Source: Geodermatophilus sabuli
GTDB lineage: Bacteria > Actinomycetota > Actinomycetes > Mycobacteriales > Geodermatophilaceae
Length of the DNA stretch: 64,000 nt
NCBI RefSeq assembly: GCF_900215145.1
Contig: NZ_OBDO01000005.1
Span: 124,001-188,000, forward strand
Reading direction: 5' to 3'
Below, in pieces: positions 25,010 to 33,376 of the stretch. Made by a program: the position numbers and the translations under genes. Each line of letters starts with the position of its first letter. Positions within the stretch are counted from its first letter, which is position 1. The notes under the pieces were generated by a model. It saw nothing but the letters and a program-made list of their open reading frames with translations, had not been told where the DNA came from and searched no databases.

Positions 25010-26101
25010 TCAGGAACGGCCGACGATCGTCCCCGCCCGGTCGATGACCACCACGTCGACCTCCACCGGGGCGCCGCGCAGCACGCCGAGCGCGGTCTGC
25101 CGGGCCCCGGCCGCGACGAGGTCGCCCAGCGGGAGCCCGACGGCGGTGCACTGCTGCAGGGCGTCGAGGGCGGTGTTCGCCGTCCGCACGCCCTCGACCA
25201 GCTCGGGGGGACCGCCGGCGTCCCGCACCCGCGCGGCGAGCGACTCCGTCGACACCTGGGACCGGCCGGAGTGCAGGTCCAGGTGGCCGTCGGCGAGCTT
25301 GGCGAGCTTGCCGATGCCGCCGGCGACGGTCAGCCGTGGCACCGGGTGGCGGCGCAGGTACTTGAGGACGGCGCCGGCGAAGTCGCCCATGTCGAGCAGC
25401 GCGTCCTCGGGCAGCCCGTACAGCTCGGTGACCACCCGCTCGCTGGTGGAGCCGGTGCACCCCGCGACGTGCCGGTGCCCGGCGGCCCGGGCGACGTCGA
25501 TGCCGCGGCGGATCGAGTCGATCCACGACGAGCACGAGTACGGGACGACGACGCCGGTGGTGCCGAGGACGGACAGCCCGCCGAGGATGCCCAGCCGCGG
25601 GTTCCAGGTCCTCCGGGCCAGCTCCTCGCCGTGCTCGACGGCCACCTCCACCACGACGTCCCCCGTGCCCCCGTGCCGGGCGGCGACCGCGGCCACGTGC
25701 TCCCGGATGAACAGCCGCGGCATCGGGTTGATCGCGGGTTCGCCGACCGGCAGCGGCAGGCCCGGCTTGGTCACCGTGCCGACGCCGGGGCCCGCCCGGA
25801 ACACCACCCCGCTGCCCGGCTCGCCGGCCGTGACCCGCGCGGAGACCAGCGCGCCGTGGGTGACGTCGGGGTCGTCGCCGGCGTCCTTGACGATGCCGAC
25901 GGTCGCGGCGCCGTCCTCCAGCAGCTCGCGGGCCAGCGCGAACGAGGGGTGCCGGTCGTTCGGGAGGTCGATCGCCACCGGGTCGGGGAACTCGCCGGTG
26001 AGCAGCGCGGTGTACGCGGCCGTGGCGGCGGCGGTGGCGCAGGCGCCGGTGGTCCAGCCGTAGCGCAGCCCCGAGCTGGGCTCCCGTCCGGCCTGCGTCA
26101 C
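25010..26101 (-). CDS. cbiD: Cobalt-precorrin-5B C1-methyltransferase CbiD
   Basis: 363 aa from GTG 26101 (N-terminus VTQAGREPSSGLRYGWTTGACATAAATAAY). The RYGWTTGACATAAA motif is the family hallmark. LEDGAATVGIVKDAGDDPDVTHG, GVGTVTKPGLPLPVGEPAINPMPR and DMGDFAGAVLKYLRRHPVPRLTVAGGIGKLAKLA follow. It performs the C1 methylation that CobF does in the classical aerobic route. Here it keeps company with CobG and CobN, so the pathway is hybrid. Diverges from cobK across 103 bp. Confidence 0.95.
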   Translation of the reverse strand: MTQAGREPSSGLRYGWTTGACATAAATAAYTALLTGEFPDPVAIDLPNDRHPSFALARELLEDGAATVGIVKDAGDDPDVTHGALVSARVTAGEPGSGVVFRAGPGVGTVTKPGLPLPVGEPAINPMPRLFIREHVAAVAARHGGTGDVVVEVAVEHGEELARRTWNPRLGILGGLSVLGTTGVVVPYSCSSWIDSIRRGIDVARAAGHRHVAGCTGSTSERVVTELYGLPEDALLDMGDFAGAVLKYLRRHPVPRLTVAGGIGKLAKLADGHLDLHSGRSQVSTESLAARVRDAGGPPELVEGVRTANTALDALQQCTAVGLPLGDLVAAGARQTALGVLRGAPVEVDVVVIDRAGTIVGRS

Positions 26102-26126
26102 CGGATCAGCATGCACGGGGCGGCAC

Positions 26127-26150
26127 CGTGACCGAGCAGGCGAGGTCACG
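26127..26150. promoter_or_regulatory. Inverted repeat in the cbiD/cobK divergent region
   Basis: CGTGACC (26127-26133) and GGTCACG (26144-26150) form a perfect 7-bp inverted repeat with a 10-bp spacer. It lies between the two divergent starts and is operator-like. No cobalamin riboswitch motif is visible in this gap, so this unit may be controlled differently. Confidence 0.4.
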
Positions 26151-26204
26151 CAGAGGCAGAGCACCCACGGGCACGTGTCCGACGAGCGTCAGCGAGGAGG
26201 GCAC

Positions 26205-26930
26205 GTGAACGGCCGGGTGCTGGTGCTGGGTGGGACGGGCGAGGCCCGGCGGCTGGCCGAGCGGCTGGTCGCCGAGGGCGTCGACGTGCTCAGCTCGCTG
26301 GCCGGGCGGCTGGCCGACCCGCGGCTGCCGGCGGGGGAGGTGCGGATCGGCGGCTTCGGCGGTCCGGAGGGGCTGGCCGCGGCCCTGGACGGCGTCGCCG
26401 CGCTGGTCGACGCGACCCACCCGTTCGCCGCCACGATGACCGCGCACGCCGTGGCGGCCGCCGCCGCGACCGGCACCCCGCTCCTGCGCCTGCAGCGCCC
26501 CGGCTGGACCGCGCAGCCCGGTGACGACTGGCGGTGGGTGGACTCCCTGGAGGCGGCCGCGGCGGCCGGAGCCGGTTACCGGTCGGTCTTCCTCACCACG
26601 GGCCGGCAGGGGCTGGCCGCCTTCGCGGAGCTCACCGGCCGCTGCCTGGTCCGCGCGGTCGAGCCGCCGTCCCCGCCCCTGCCGCAGCGGGTGACCGTGG
26701 TGCTCGCGCGTGGCCCCTTTCCCGTGGAGGCGGAACTCGCCCTGATGCGCGAGCACGAGGTGGAGGTCGTCGTCACCAAGGACAGCGGCGGCGGGATGAC
26801 CGCGGCCAAGCTGACCGCGGCCCGCGAGCTGGGCCTGCCGGTGGTCGTCGTCCGCCGGCCGCCGGTGCCGCCGGGCGTGCCCGTGGTGGCGACGGTGGAG
26901 GCGGCGCTGGCCTGGCTGCGCGCGCGGTGA
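26205..26930 (+). CDS. cobK: Precorrin-6A reductase
   Basis: NADPH-dependent reduction of the macrocycle; 241 aa. VLVLGGTGEARRLAERLVAEGVDVLSSLAGRLADPRLPAGEVRIGGFGG is the family N-terminus. VDATHPFAATMTAHAVAAAAATGTPLLRLQRPGW and VVVTKDSGGGMTAAKLTAARELGLPVVVVRRP confirm it. An AGGAGG at 26195-26200 sits 4 bases before the GTG at 26205. That decides the start over an upstream in-frame GTG at 26175. Confidence 0.96.
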   Translation: MNGRVLVLGGTGEARRLAERLVAEGVDVLSSLAGRLADPRLPAGEVRIGGFGGPEGLAAALDGVAALVDATHPFAATMTAHAVAAAAATGTPLLRLQRPGWTAQPGDDWRWVDSLEAAAAAGAGYRSVFLTTGRQGLAAFAELTGRCLVRAVEPPSPPLPQRVTVVLARGPFPVEAELALMREHEVEVVVTKDSGGGMTAAKLTAARELGLPVVVVRRPPVPPGVPVVATVEAALAWLRAR

Positions 26931-26933
26931 CGC

Positions 26934-27326
26934 TCAGACGTCGGCGGGCCAGAACGACCAGGCGGTGACCCAGATGATGCCGATGGTCACGACCAGGGCG
27001 ACCGGGACGTGCGCGGCGATCTCGCCGTGGCTGCCCAGCCACGCCTGCAGGAAGGCGAGCAGGAAGGTGACGCCGCTCAGCGCTGCCGGCCACCGCACGC
27101 GGGTGCGGCGACCGTGCAGCACGGTCGCCAGGAGGAGGAGGCCGGTGGCCACGTGCAGGGCGATCGCCCCCGCCCCGTGCCCGCCCGTGCCGGCTCCGCC
27201 GGTCATCACCTGGCCGGCGGAGAAGAACTGCCAGAGCAGCACGAGCACCGACAGCGCGGCCGCGGCCTGCACCGGCCGGAGCGTCGACGTGGGCGTGGCG
27301 ACGGCGGGCTCACGGGTCCGGGTCAT
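26934..27326 (-). CDS. Small four-helix membrane protein of unknown function
   Basis: 130 aa from ATG 27326 with GGAGG upstream (minus strand). Four hydrophobic segments alternate with short loops (VQAAAALSVLVLLWQFFSAGQVM, ALHVATGLLLLATVLHG, WPAALSGVTFLLAFLQAWLG, VALVVTIGIIWVTAWSFW). Histidines in helices 2 and 3 could bind heme or metal, but I do not recognise a family. It ends 3 bp from the convergent cobK stop. Confidence 0.7.
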   Translation of the reverse strand: MTRTREPAVATPTSTLRPVQAAAALSVLVLLWQFFSAGQVMTGGAGTGGHGAGAIALHVATGLLLLATVLHGRRTRVRWPAALSGVTFLLAFLQAWLGSHGEIAAHVPVALVVTIGIIWVTAWSFWPADV

Positions 27327-27386
27327 CAGGTCCTCCGGTGGTCGGGCACGGACGGGGCGGGTGCTTGAAGATTGCAGCACTCGCTC

Positions 27387-27407
27387 CCGGGGGGCACCAC
27401 CCCCCGG
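27387..27407. promoter_or_regulatory. GC hairpin in the leader of the HAD gene
   Basis: CCGGGGGG (27387-27394), loop CACCA, then CCCCCCGG (27400-27407), ending 15 bases before the GTG of the HAD gene. An 8-bp all-GC stem there would interfere with ribosome access, so it may act as a translational control element. It could equally be an operator. Confidence 0.4.
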
Positions 27408-27422
27408 ACCTGGGGGTTCTCT

Positions 27423-28073
27423 GTGAGTCGCCTGGTCCTGTTCGACCTCGACGGCACGCTGGTCGGCTCCTCGCCGGGCATCCACGCCTCGGTGCGGGCC
27501 GCGGCGGCCGCGCTCGGGCTGCCCGAGCCGACGCCCGCTCAGCTGCGGGGGATGGTCGGGCCGCCGCTCCAGGACGGCTTCGCCCTCGTGCTGGGCGTGC
27601 CGCCGGCCGACGTCCCCCGGGCGGTGGCCGCCTACCGGGCGCACTACGCCGCCGGTGCGCTGCTGGACGTGACCGTCCACGCCGGCATCCCGGAACTGCT
27701 GGCGGAGCTGACCGCCCGCGGCGCGACGCTGGCCGTGGCGACCAGCAAACCGGAACCGTTCGCCGTCCGGGTGCTGGAGCACACCGGGTTGCTGCCGGCG
27801 TTCGCGGGCGTGCACGGAGCCACCCTCGACGGCGCCGTCCGGCACAAGGACCAGGTGGTCGCCGCCGCGCTGGCCGCCCACCCCGGTGGCCGGGACCCGG
27901 TGCTGGTCGGCGACCGGGCGCACGACGTGCTCGGCGCCGCGGCGCACGGGCTGCCCTGCATCGGGGCCGGCTGGGGGGCGGCCGAGGCCGGTGAGCTCGA
28001 GGACGCCGGCGCGGCCGTCGTGGTGGCCACCCCGGCGGAGGTGCTCCCGGTGCTGGACCGGAAGATGGGCTGA
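27423..28073 (+). CDS. HAD-superfamily phosphatase (phosphoglycolate-phosphatase-like)
   Basis: 216 aa from GTG 27423. Motif I LVLFDLDGTLVGSSPGI is at residues 4-20 (nucleophile DLDGT), motif II VATSKPEPF near 103 and motif III with KDQVV and VLVGDRAHDVLGAAAHGLPCIGAGWG. The alpha-helical cap lies between motifs I and II. This is the subclass IA/Gph-like layout. The substrate is unknown. The frame also reads upstream from ATG 27372, but that would run through a GC hairpin. Confidence 0.88.
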   Translation: MSRLVLFDLDGTLVGSSPGIHASVRAAAAALGLPEPTPAQLRGMVGPPLQDGFALVLGVPPADVPRAVAAYRAHYAAGALLDVTVHAGIPELLAELTARGATLAVATSKPEPFAVRVLEHTGLLPAFAGVHGATLDGAVRHKDQVVAAALAAHPGGRDPVLVGDRAHDVLGAAAHGLPCIGAGWGAAEAGELEDAGAAVVVATPAEVLPVLDRKMG

Positions 28074-28134
28074 CCGGCCGGCGGACTCCACACACGGTGT
28101 CCGCCGGCAGTGCGACGGGGGAGGAGCAACAGAG

Positions 28135-28626
28135 GTGCAGGCGCTGACGGAGCGGCAGGTACGGCGCTCTCTCGTCAACTGTTCCCGCGGGGAGGCCGAT
28201 GGCCTGGCCCTGCCGGTGGGTTTCGCCGACCTGGACTGGGCGGAGCTGGACCTGCTGGGCTGGCGGGACCCGAAGGCGCCGCTGCGCGGGTACCTGGTCC
28301 TCGAGGTCGACGGCGAGCCGCTGGGCATCGCGGTCCGTGCCGCCGACACCCGCATGTCCAGCCGGACGACGGCCATGTGCCTGCTGTGCCAGACGGCGCA
28401 GAGCGGGGACGCCGTCTCGCTGTTCACCGCGAGGCGGGTCGGCGAGGCCGGGCGCAACGGCAACACCGTCGGCACCTACATCTGCGCGGACCTCGCCTGC
28501 TCGCAGCGGGTCCGGACGGAGATCCCGCCGTGGCTGCAGGACCGGGACCCGGCCGAGGTGGTCGCGGAACGGGCGGAGGAGCTGCGCGAGCGCGTGCTCG
28601 GCTTCGTCGCCGCCGTCCGCCGCTGA
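28135..28626 (+). CDS. FBP (FusB/EF-G-binding-like) zinc-finger protein
   Basis: 163 aa from GTG 28135 with GAGGAG 8 bases upstream. The C-terminal half has a treble-clef-type four-cysteine finger: MCLLCQTAQSGD (CxxC) and YICADLACSQRVR (CxxxxC). The flanking SSRTTAMC and FTARRVGEAGRNGNTVGTYIC are typical of the FBP_C domain found in EF-G-binding proteins. A role in ribosome/EF-G rescue is known for FusB-type members; here it is inferred only. Confidence 0.82.
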   Translation: MQALTERQVRRSLVNCSRGEADGLALPVGFADLDWAELDLLGWRDPKAPLRGYLVLEVDGEPLGIAVRAADTRMSSRTTAMCLLCQTAQSGDAVSLFTARRVGEAGRNGNTVGTYICADLACSQRVRTEIPPWLQDRDPAEVVAERAEELRERVLGFVAAVRR

Positions 28627-28653
28627 CCCGGGCGCGGGCCGATGGCCGGCGTC

Positions 28654-29913
28654 CTACGCAGCGACGGGCTCCGGCTGCTCGACGGCGGGGACCCGGCGCT
28701 CGGCGCGGCGCCGGCGCAGCAGGCCGGCCACCGCCGTGAGAGCCAGGACGATCAGCACCGCGCCGTAGGCCTCGGCGGTCGGGCGCAGCCCCACCTCGCC
28801 GGCCGCCAGCCCGGCGACGATCGCCGGCACGCTGAACGCGAGGTACCCGACGACGTAGACGCTGGAGAGCAGCCCCGCCCGGTCGCCGGGCGCGACGCCG
28901 GCGGTGATCGTGCCCATCGCGCCGAGGAAGGCCGAGCCGAAGCCGAAGCCGGAGAGCACCGAGGCGACGAAGAACAGCGCCAGGGAGCCGGTGACCAGCG
29001 CGGCGATCGCCGTGCTCACCCCGACGACGAACAGCAGGGTGCCGATGAGCATCGACCGCTGGGGGCGGACCTGCCACATCGTGATCGACCCGATCGCGCC
29101 GGTGCCCTGCATGGCGAGGATGAGCAGGCTGCCGACGAGGTGGTCGTCGACCCCGAACACCCCGACCGCCAGCGACGGGCCGAGGGAGAGGTAGAGCCCG
29201 CCGAGCGCCCACATCGCGACCAGACAGGGCAGGGCCACGAGGAAGGGTGACCGGTGCGCGCGCGGCACCCGCACCTGCGGGCGCAGCGAGGCCAGTGCCC
29301 CCGCCGTCCGCGGCGAGGTCTCCGGCAGCAGCGCGACCACCGCGGTGGCGACGAGGAAGGCGACGGCGAGCGGGGCGAACACCCAGCGGGTCGGCTCGGG
29401 GGCGAACTCGACGAGCACACCGGCGCTGACCGCGCCCAGGGACAGGCCGATCGTCGGCGACGCGGCGTTGAGCATCGCGGCCAGGGGCCGGTCGCTGCGC
29501 TGGAGGTCCAGCAGCACCGCGCCGAGCGTGCCGGTCAGCGCGCCGACGGACAGCCCCTGCACCACGCGGGCGGCCAGCAGCCACCCCACGCCGTCCGCGG
29601 CGAGGAACAGCACGCTGGCCAGCACCTGGAGCAGCAGCCCGACGACGATCACCGGACGGCGGCCGACGTGGTCCGACAGCCGGCCCACGACGAGGAGGGT
29701 GGCCAGCAGGGCGATCGCGTAGATGCCGAAGACCGTCGTCAGCACGCCGGCGGAGAACCCGAACCGCTCCTGGTAGACCCGGTAGAGCGGCGAGGGCACC
29801 CCCGAGGCCGCGAGGACCAGGACCAGCAGGGTCGCGGCGGTCCAGAAGGCGGCGGGCCGGGGCAGTCGGCGGGAGGGCACGCAACTGCGCAAGCCCTCCC
29901 GCCGGAGCCGCAT
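28654..29913 (-). CDS. Major facilitator superfamily transporter
   Basis: 419 aa with about twelve membrane helices from ATG 29913. The loop 2-3 signature appears as VGRLSDHVGRRPVIVVG near residue 80, and an ARVVQGLSVGALTGTLGAVLLDL helix follows. It resembles drug/sugar efflux permeases; the substrate is unknown. It ends 28 bp from the convergent FBP stop and begins 27 bp downstream of mftD, possibly in one transcript. Confidence 0.88.
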   Translation of the reverse strand: MRLRREGLRSCVPSRRLPRPAAFWTAATLLVLVLAASGVPSPLYRVYQERFGFSAGVLTTVFGIYAIALLATLLVVGRLSDHVGRRPVIVVGLLLQVLASVLFLAADGVGWLLAARVVQGLSVGALTGTLGAVLLDLQRSDRPLAAMLNAASPTIGLSLGAVSAGVLVEFAPEPTRWVFAPLAVAFLVATAVVALLPETSPRTAGALASLRPQVRVPRAHRSPFLVALPCLVAMWALGGLYLSLGPSLAVGVFGVDDHLVGSLLILAMQGTGAIGSITMWQVRPQRSMLIGTLLFVVGVSTAIAALVTGSLALFFVASVLSGFGFGSAFLGAMGTITAGVAPGDRAGLLSSVYVVGYLAFSVPAIVAGLAAGEVGLRPTAEAYGAVLIVLALTAVAGLLRRRRAERRVPAVEQPEPVAA

Positions 29914-29939
29914 TCCCGGCGCCCGGTGGGTCGTGGGTC

Positions 29940-31109
29940 TCAGCTGCGGGTGAAGCCGGCCGGCAGGACGACGTCGTCGCGGGTCAGGTCGTGCACCGAC
30001 GACCTGCCCAGGCCGAGCAGCGCCTCGTCGATGCCCTGCCGGATGATCGACAGCACGTTCTGCACGCCGCGCTCGCCGTTCGCGGCCATCCCCCACAGGT
30101 AGGCCCGGCCGATCATGACGGCCTTGGCGCCGAGGGCCATCGCCTTGACCACGTCGCCGCCGCGACGGATCCCGCCGTCCATGACGACCTCGACCTGGTC
30201 GCCGACGGCGTCCACGATCGCGGGCAGCGACCGGATCGCGCCCGGCGTGCTGTCGAGGTTGTTGCCGCCGTGGGTGGAGACGGAGAGGGCGCTGACACCG
30301 GCGTCGACCGCGCGGCGGGCGTCGTCGACGCGGGTGACGCCCTTGAGCATGAACGGCCCGCCCCACTGCTCGCGCAGCCAGGCGACGTCCTCCCAGGACG
30401 GCAGCGTGGTGCCCATCCACTCGCCGTAGGCGCCGAAGAAGTTCGGCGGCTCCTGGCCGTCGAGGGCCAGGTTGGGCACGCTGAGCTCGGGGATCGAACC
30501 GGTGCGCAGGTATGTGGCCAGCCAGCGCGGCCTGCGCAGCACCTCGGGGGCGAACTTCAGGGCGTTCTTGACGTCGATCTTCTCGGGGATGGGCGGGCTG
30601 CCCCAGTCGCGGCGCGAGGCGAACGACCAGTCCAGGGTCATGATCAGGCCCGTGGCGCCGGCGGCGCGGGCCCGCTCGGCCCGGGCGAGGATCGTCTCGC
30701 GGGAGCCGACCCAGTACATCTGGAAGAACAGCTTGGAGTGCGCGGCACCGACCTCCTCGACCGACTTGCTGGCGAAGGAGGACAGCCCCATCGCGACGTC
30801 CTCCGACGCGGCGGCCCGGGCCACGGCGACCTCGCCGTCGGGGTGCACCGCCTGCACGCCGGTGGGGGAGATGAGCACGGGCATGGACACCTGCTGGCCC
30901 ATGACCGTCGTCGCCAGGTCCCGCTTGGGCGAGAGGCCGGCGACGTGCGGGCGCCAGGTGATCTCGTCGAAGGCGGCGACGTTGTCGCCCGCCGTCAGCC
31001 CCTTCTCCGTGCCGGCGACCAACGCCATGTAGACCGACCGCGGCAGCCGCTTCCGCGCGCGGTGCTGGGCCTCCTCGACGGTCTCGAACCAGTCCTTCGT
31101 GCTCGCCAT
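29940..31109 (-). CDS. mftD: Pre-mycofactocin synthase MftD (FMN-dependent alpha-hydroxy-acid-oxidase fold), solitary
   Basis: 389 aa. The N-terminus DWFETVEEAQHRARKRLPRSVYMALVAGTEKGLTAGDNVAAFDEI and the segment WGGPFMLKGVTRVDDARRAVDAGVSALSVSTHGGNNLDSTPGAIRSLPA closely match M. tuberculosis Rv0694 as I recall it. Rv0694 was once called LldD1 and is now MftD. The FMN-site lysine (MLKGV), catalytic histidine (STHGGNN) and DGGIRRGGDVVKAMALGAKAVMIGRAYLWG are intact. MftD oxidatively deaminates AHDP to pre-mycofactocin. No mftA, B, C, E or F lies in this window, so its partners are elsewhere or absent. A 17-bp near-palindrome lies 88 bp upstream. Confidence 0.88.
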   Translation of the reverse strand: MASTKDWFETVEEAQHRARKRLPRSVYMALVAGTEKGLTAGDNVAAFDEITWRPHVAGLSPKRDLATTVMGQQVSMPVLISPTGVQAVHPDGEVAVARAAASEDVAMGLSSFASKSVEEVGAAHSKLFFQMYWVGSRETILARAERARAAGATGLIMTLDWSFASRRDWGSPPIPEKIDVKNALKFAPEVLRRPRWLATYLRTGSIPELSVPNLALDGQEPPNFFGAYGEWMGTTLPSWEDVAWLREQWGGPFMLKGVTRVDDARRAVDAGVSALSVSTHGGNNLDSTPGAIRSLPAIVDAVGDQVEVVMDGGIRRGGDVVKAMALGAKAVMIGRAYLWGMAANGERGVQNVLSIIRQGIDEALLGLGRSSVHDLTRDDVVLPAGFTRS

Positions 31110-31196
31110 GGGGTTCCTCCCGCGCTCGGTCTCCCGTGGCCGGCGCGTCCCGGGATCCGGTGACGCGCGCCACGTCCGGCGACATGCTGCCAGCGC

Positions 31197-31213
31197 GTGG
31201 CACTGAGTGTCAC
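31197..31213. promoter_or_regulatory. TetR-like operator palindrome upstream of mftD
   Basis: GTGGCACT G AGTGTCAC reads as an inverted repeat with one mismatch per arm (7 of 8). It is in the 129-bp gap between the cobIJ stop and the mftD start. Arms of this kind are typical of TetR-family operators. Mycofactocin loci are controlled by a TetR-type regulator (MftR) in mycobacteria, but no regulator gene is visible here. Confidence 0.5.
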
Positions 31214-31238
31214 GCGCGCCTTCTCGCTCGCGGAAGGG

Positions 31239-32759
31239 TCAGCTCCCGGACGCCGGGTGGGTGCGCGGGCTGTAGACGACGCCGCCGGGCCCGACCCGGG
31301 TCTGCGACGAGCCGACGAGCACCAGGCAGCGCATGTCGACGGTCTCCGGATCCAGCTCGTCGAGGGTGGTGACCGTGACGCGCTCCTCCGGCCCGCCGAC
31401 GTCGCGGCCCACGACGACGACGGTCTCCGGTGCGCGGCTCTCCAGCAGCACCGCGCGGGCCTCGCCCAGCTGGTGCGGGCGGGCCGTCGAGCGCGGGTTG
31501 TAGAGCGCGATCACCAGGTCGGCGGCCGCGGCGTGGCGCAGCCGGTCGACGACGACGTCCCACGGCTTGCGGACGTCGGAGAGGCTCAGCACGCAGAAGT
31601 CCGCCCCCAGCGGCGCGCCAACCCGGGCGGCCACGGCCTGGGCGGCGGTCAGGCCGGGGAGCACCCGGACCGGCACGCCCGCGAACTCCGGGCGGCCGGC
31701 GACCTCCAGCACCGCGGCGGCCATCGCGAACACGCCCGGGTCGCCGCTGGACACGACGGCCACCCGCCGTCCCTGCTGGGCGAGCGTGAGGGCGTGCGCG
31801 GCCCGCTCGGCCTCTACCCGGTTGTCGCTGGGGTACCGGGTCTGGCGCGGGTTGACCGGCACCCGGTCGAGGTAGGGGCCGTAGCCCACGAGGTCGTCGG
31901 CGGCGGCCAGCGCCTCGGCGGCCTCCGGCGTGGTCCACGAGCGCCGGCCGGGGCCGAGCCCCACCACGACCACCTCGCCGGTGCTGTGGCACTTCTCCAG
32001 CGCATCCGTCTCGTCGCGCTGCTCCGCTCCCGGCAGGGGGCCGGTCGGCGGGCTGGGGAGCAGGGCGAGGGAGAAGTAGGGGACGGTCGCGGGGTCGACG
32101 TCGGCCAGGGGCAGGGTGCGCTCGCGGGCGGTGCTGGCCCGCTCGACGTAGAGGGCCCGGTCGAGCACGCCGGCCCGGTCGAAGGCCTCCCGCACCTGCG
32201 GGAACGTGCGGCCCAGCTTGAGCACCGCGGCCGAGTCGGTGGTGGCCAGCCACTCGGCGAGCTCGTCGGCGGGCAGCGTGCCGGGCAGCACGGTGAGCAC
32301 CTCGTCGCGCTCCACCAGCGGCCGTCCGACCGCGGCGGCGGCCCCGCTCACGCTGGTCACGCCCGGCACGACCTCGGTCGGGTACCGGTGCGCCAGCCGC
32401 TTGTGCATGTGCATGTAGGAGCCGTAGAAGAACGGGTCCCCCTCGGCCAGGACGACGACGTCACGCCCGGCGTCCAGGTGCGCGGCCAGCCGCGCCGCGG
32501 CCGCCTCGTAGAACTCGTCGATGGCGCCCTGGTAACCGCCGGGGTGGTCGGTGGTCTCGGTGGTCACCGGGTAGACCAGCAGCTCCTCCACCTGGCCCGC
32601 GCGCAGGTAGGGCGCGGCCAGCGCGCGGGCCACCGAGCGGCCGTGCTGCGCGGCGTGGAAGGCGACGACGTCGGCGGCACCGATCAGCCGGGCGGCCTTG
32701 ACGGTGACCAGCTCCGGGTCGCCGGGCCCCAGCCCGACCCCGTACAGCGTCCCCGTCAC
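31239..32759 (-). CDS. cobIJ: CobI-CobJ fusion: precorrin-2 C20-methyltransferase / precorrin-3B C17-methyltransferase
   Basis: 506 aa joining two tetrapyrrole methylases. CobI spans residues 1-245 ([56 protein letters not shown]). After a short acidic linker, CobJ spans about 263-506 ([71 protein letters not shown]). The fusion is known in actinobacteria. The GTG at 32759 overlaps the cobH stop by 4 bp. It is the last gene of the cobG-cobH-cobIJ unit. Confidence 0.96.
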   Translation of the reverse strand: MTGTLYGVGLGPGDPELVTVKAARLIGAADVVAFHAAQHGRSVARALAAPYLRAGQVEELLVYPVTTETTDHPGGYQGAIDEFYEAAAARLAAHLDAGRDVVVLAEGDPFFYGSYMHMHKRLAHRYPTEVVPGVTSVSGAAAAVGRPLVERDEVLTVLPGTLPADELAEWLATTDSAAVLKLGRTFPQVREAFDRAGVLDRALYVERASTARERTLPLADVDPATVPYFSLALLPSPPTGPLPGAEQRDETDALEKCHSTGEVVVVGLGPGRRSWTTPEAAEALAAADDLVGYGPYLDRVPVNPRQTRYPSDNRVEAERAAHALTLAQQGRRVAVVSSGDPGVFAMAAAVLEVAGRPEFAGVPVRVLPGLTAAQAVAARVGAPLGADFCVLSLSDVRKPWDVVVDRLRHAAAADLVIALYNPRSTARPHQLGEARAVLLESRAPETVVVVGRDVGGPEERVTVTTLDELDPETVDMRCLVLVGSSQTRVGPGGVVYSPRTHPASGS

Positions 32760-33376
32760 TCGGCCGCACTCGCGATCGCGTTCACGGCCGCCGCGGTGAT
32801 CGCGCTGCCCCCGCGCCGGCCACGGACGACGAGGAAGGGGAGGTCCGTCGCCGCCAGGGCCTCCTTGGACTCCGCCGCGCCGATGAAGCCGACCGGGATC
32901 CCGACCACCGCCGCCGGGCGGGGCGCCCCGGCAGCCACCATCTCCAGCAGGTGGAACAGCGCGGTCGGGGCGTTGCCGATCGCCACGACGGCGCCGTCGA
33001 GCCGGTCGCGCCACAGCTCCAGGGCGGCGGCGGTGCGGGTCGTGCCGAGCTCGGCCGCGAGCTCCGGCGTGCGCGGGTCGCCGAGCGTGCAGACGACGTC
33101 GTTGTCGGCCGGCAACCGGCGGCGGGTGATGCCGGAGGCCACCATCCGCGCGTCGCAGAGCACCGGGGCCCCGGCGTCCAGCGCCGCCCGCGCCCGGGCC
33201 ACGACGCCGGGGGACCAGGCCAGGTCGGCGACGAGGTCCACCTGGCCGCAGGCGTGGATCATCCGCACCGCCACGCGTGCGACGTCCTCGGGCAGCCCGG
33301 AGAGGTCGGCCTCGGCGCGGATCGTGGCGAACGAGCGTCGGTAGATCGTCGCGCCGTCCTTCTCGTACTCGTACAT
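32756..33376 (-). CDS. cobH: Precorrin-8X methylmutase
   Basis: Moves the methyl group from C11 to C12, giving hydrogenobyrinate; 206 aa. It starts [25 protein letters not shown]. The catalytic-histidine region [13 protein letters not shown] is near residue 40. [22 protein letters not shown] and [23 protein letters not shown] are further family motifs. TGATG-type overlap with cobG upstream and a 4-bp overlap with cobIJ downstream show tight coupling. Confidence 0.97.
   Translation of the reverse strand: MYEYEKDGATIYRRSFATIRAEADLSGLPEDVARVAVRMIHACGQVDLVADLAWSPGVVARARAALDAGAPVLCDARMVASGITRRRLPADNDVVCTLGDPRTPELAAELGTTRTAAALELWRDRLDGAVVAIGNAPTALFHLLEMVAAGAPRPAAVVGIPVGFIGAAESKEALAATDLPFLVVRGRRGGSAITAAAVNAIASAAE

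Noticed and set aside
29940-31109. L-lactate dehydrogenase/oxidase assignment
   Set aside because: The N-terminus and substrate-region sequence match MftD (Rv0694) rather than LldD. The old LldD1 name for that protein is a legacy label.
31150-31215. Transposon-type terminal repeats around mftD
   Set aside because: Only short ACGCGCGCC direct repeats and one operator-like palindrome are present. No transposase or target duplication is visible.
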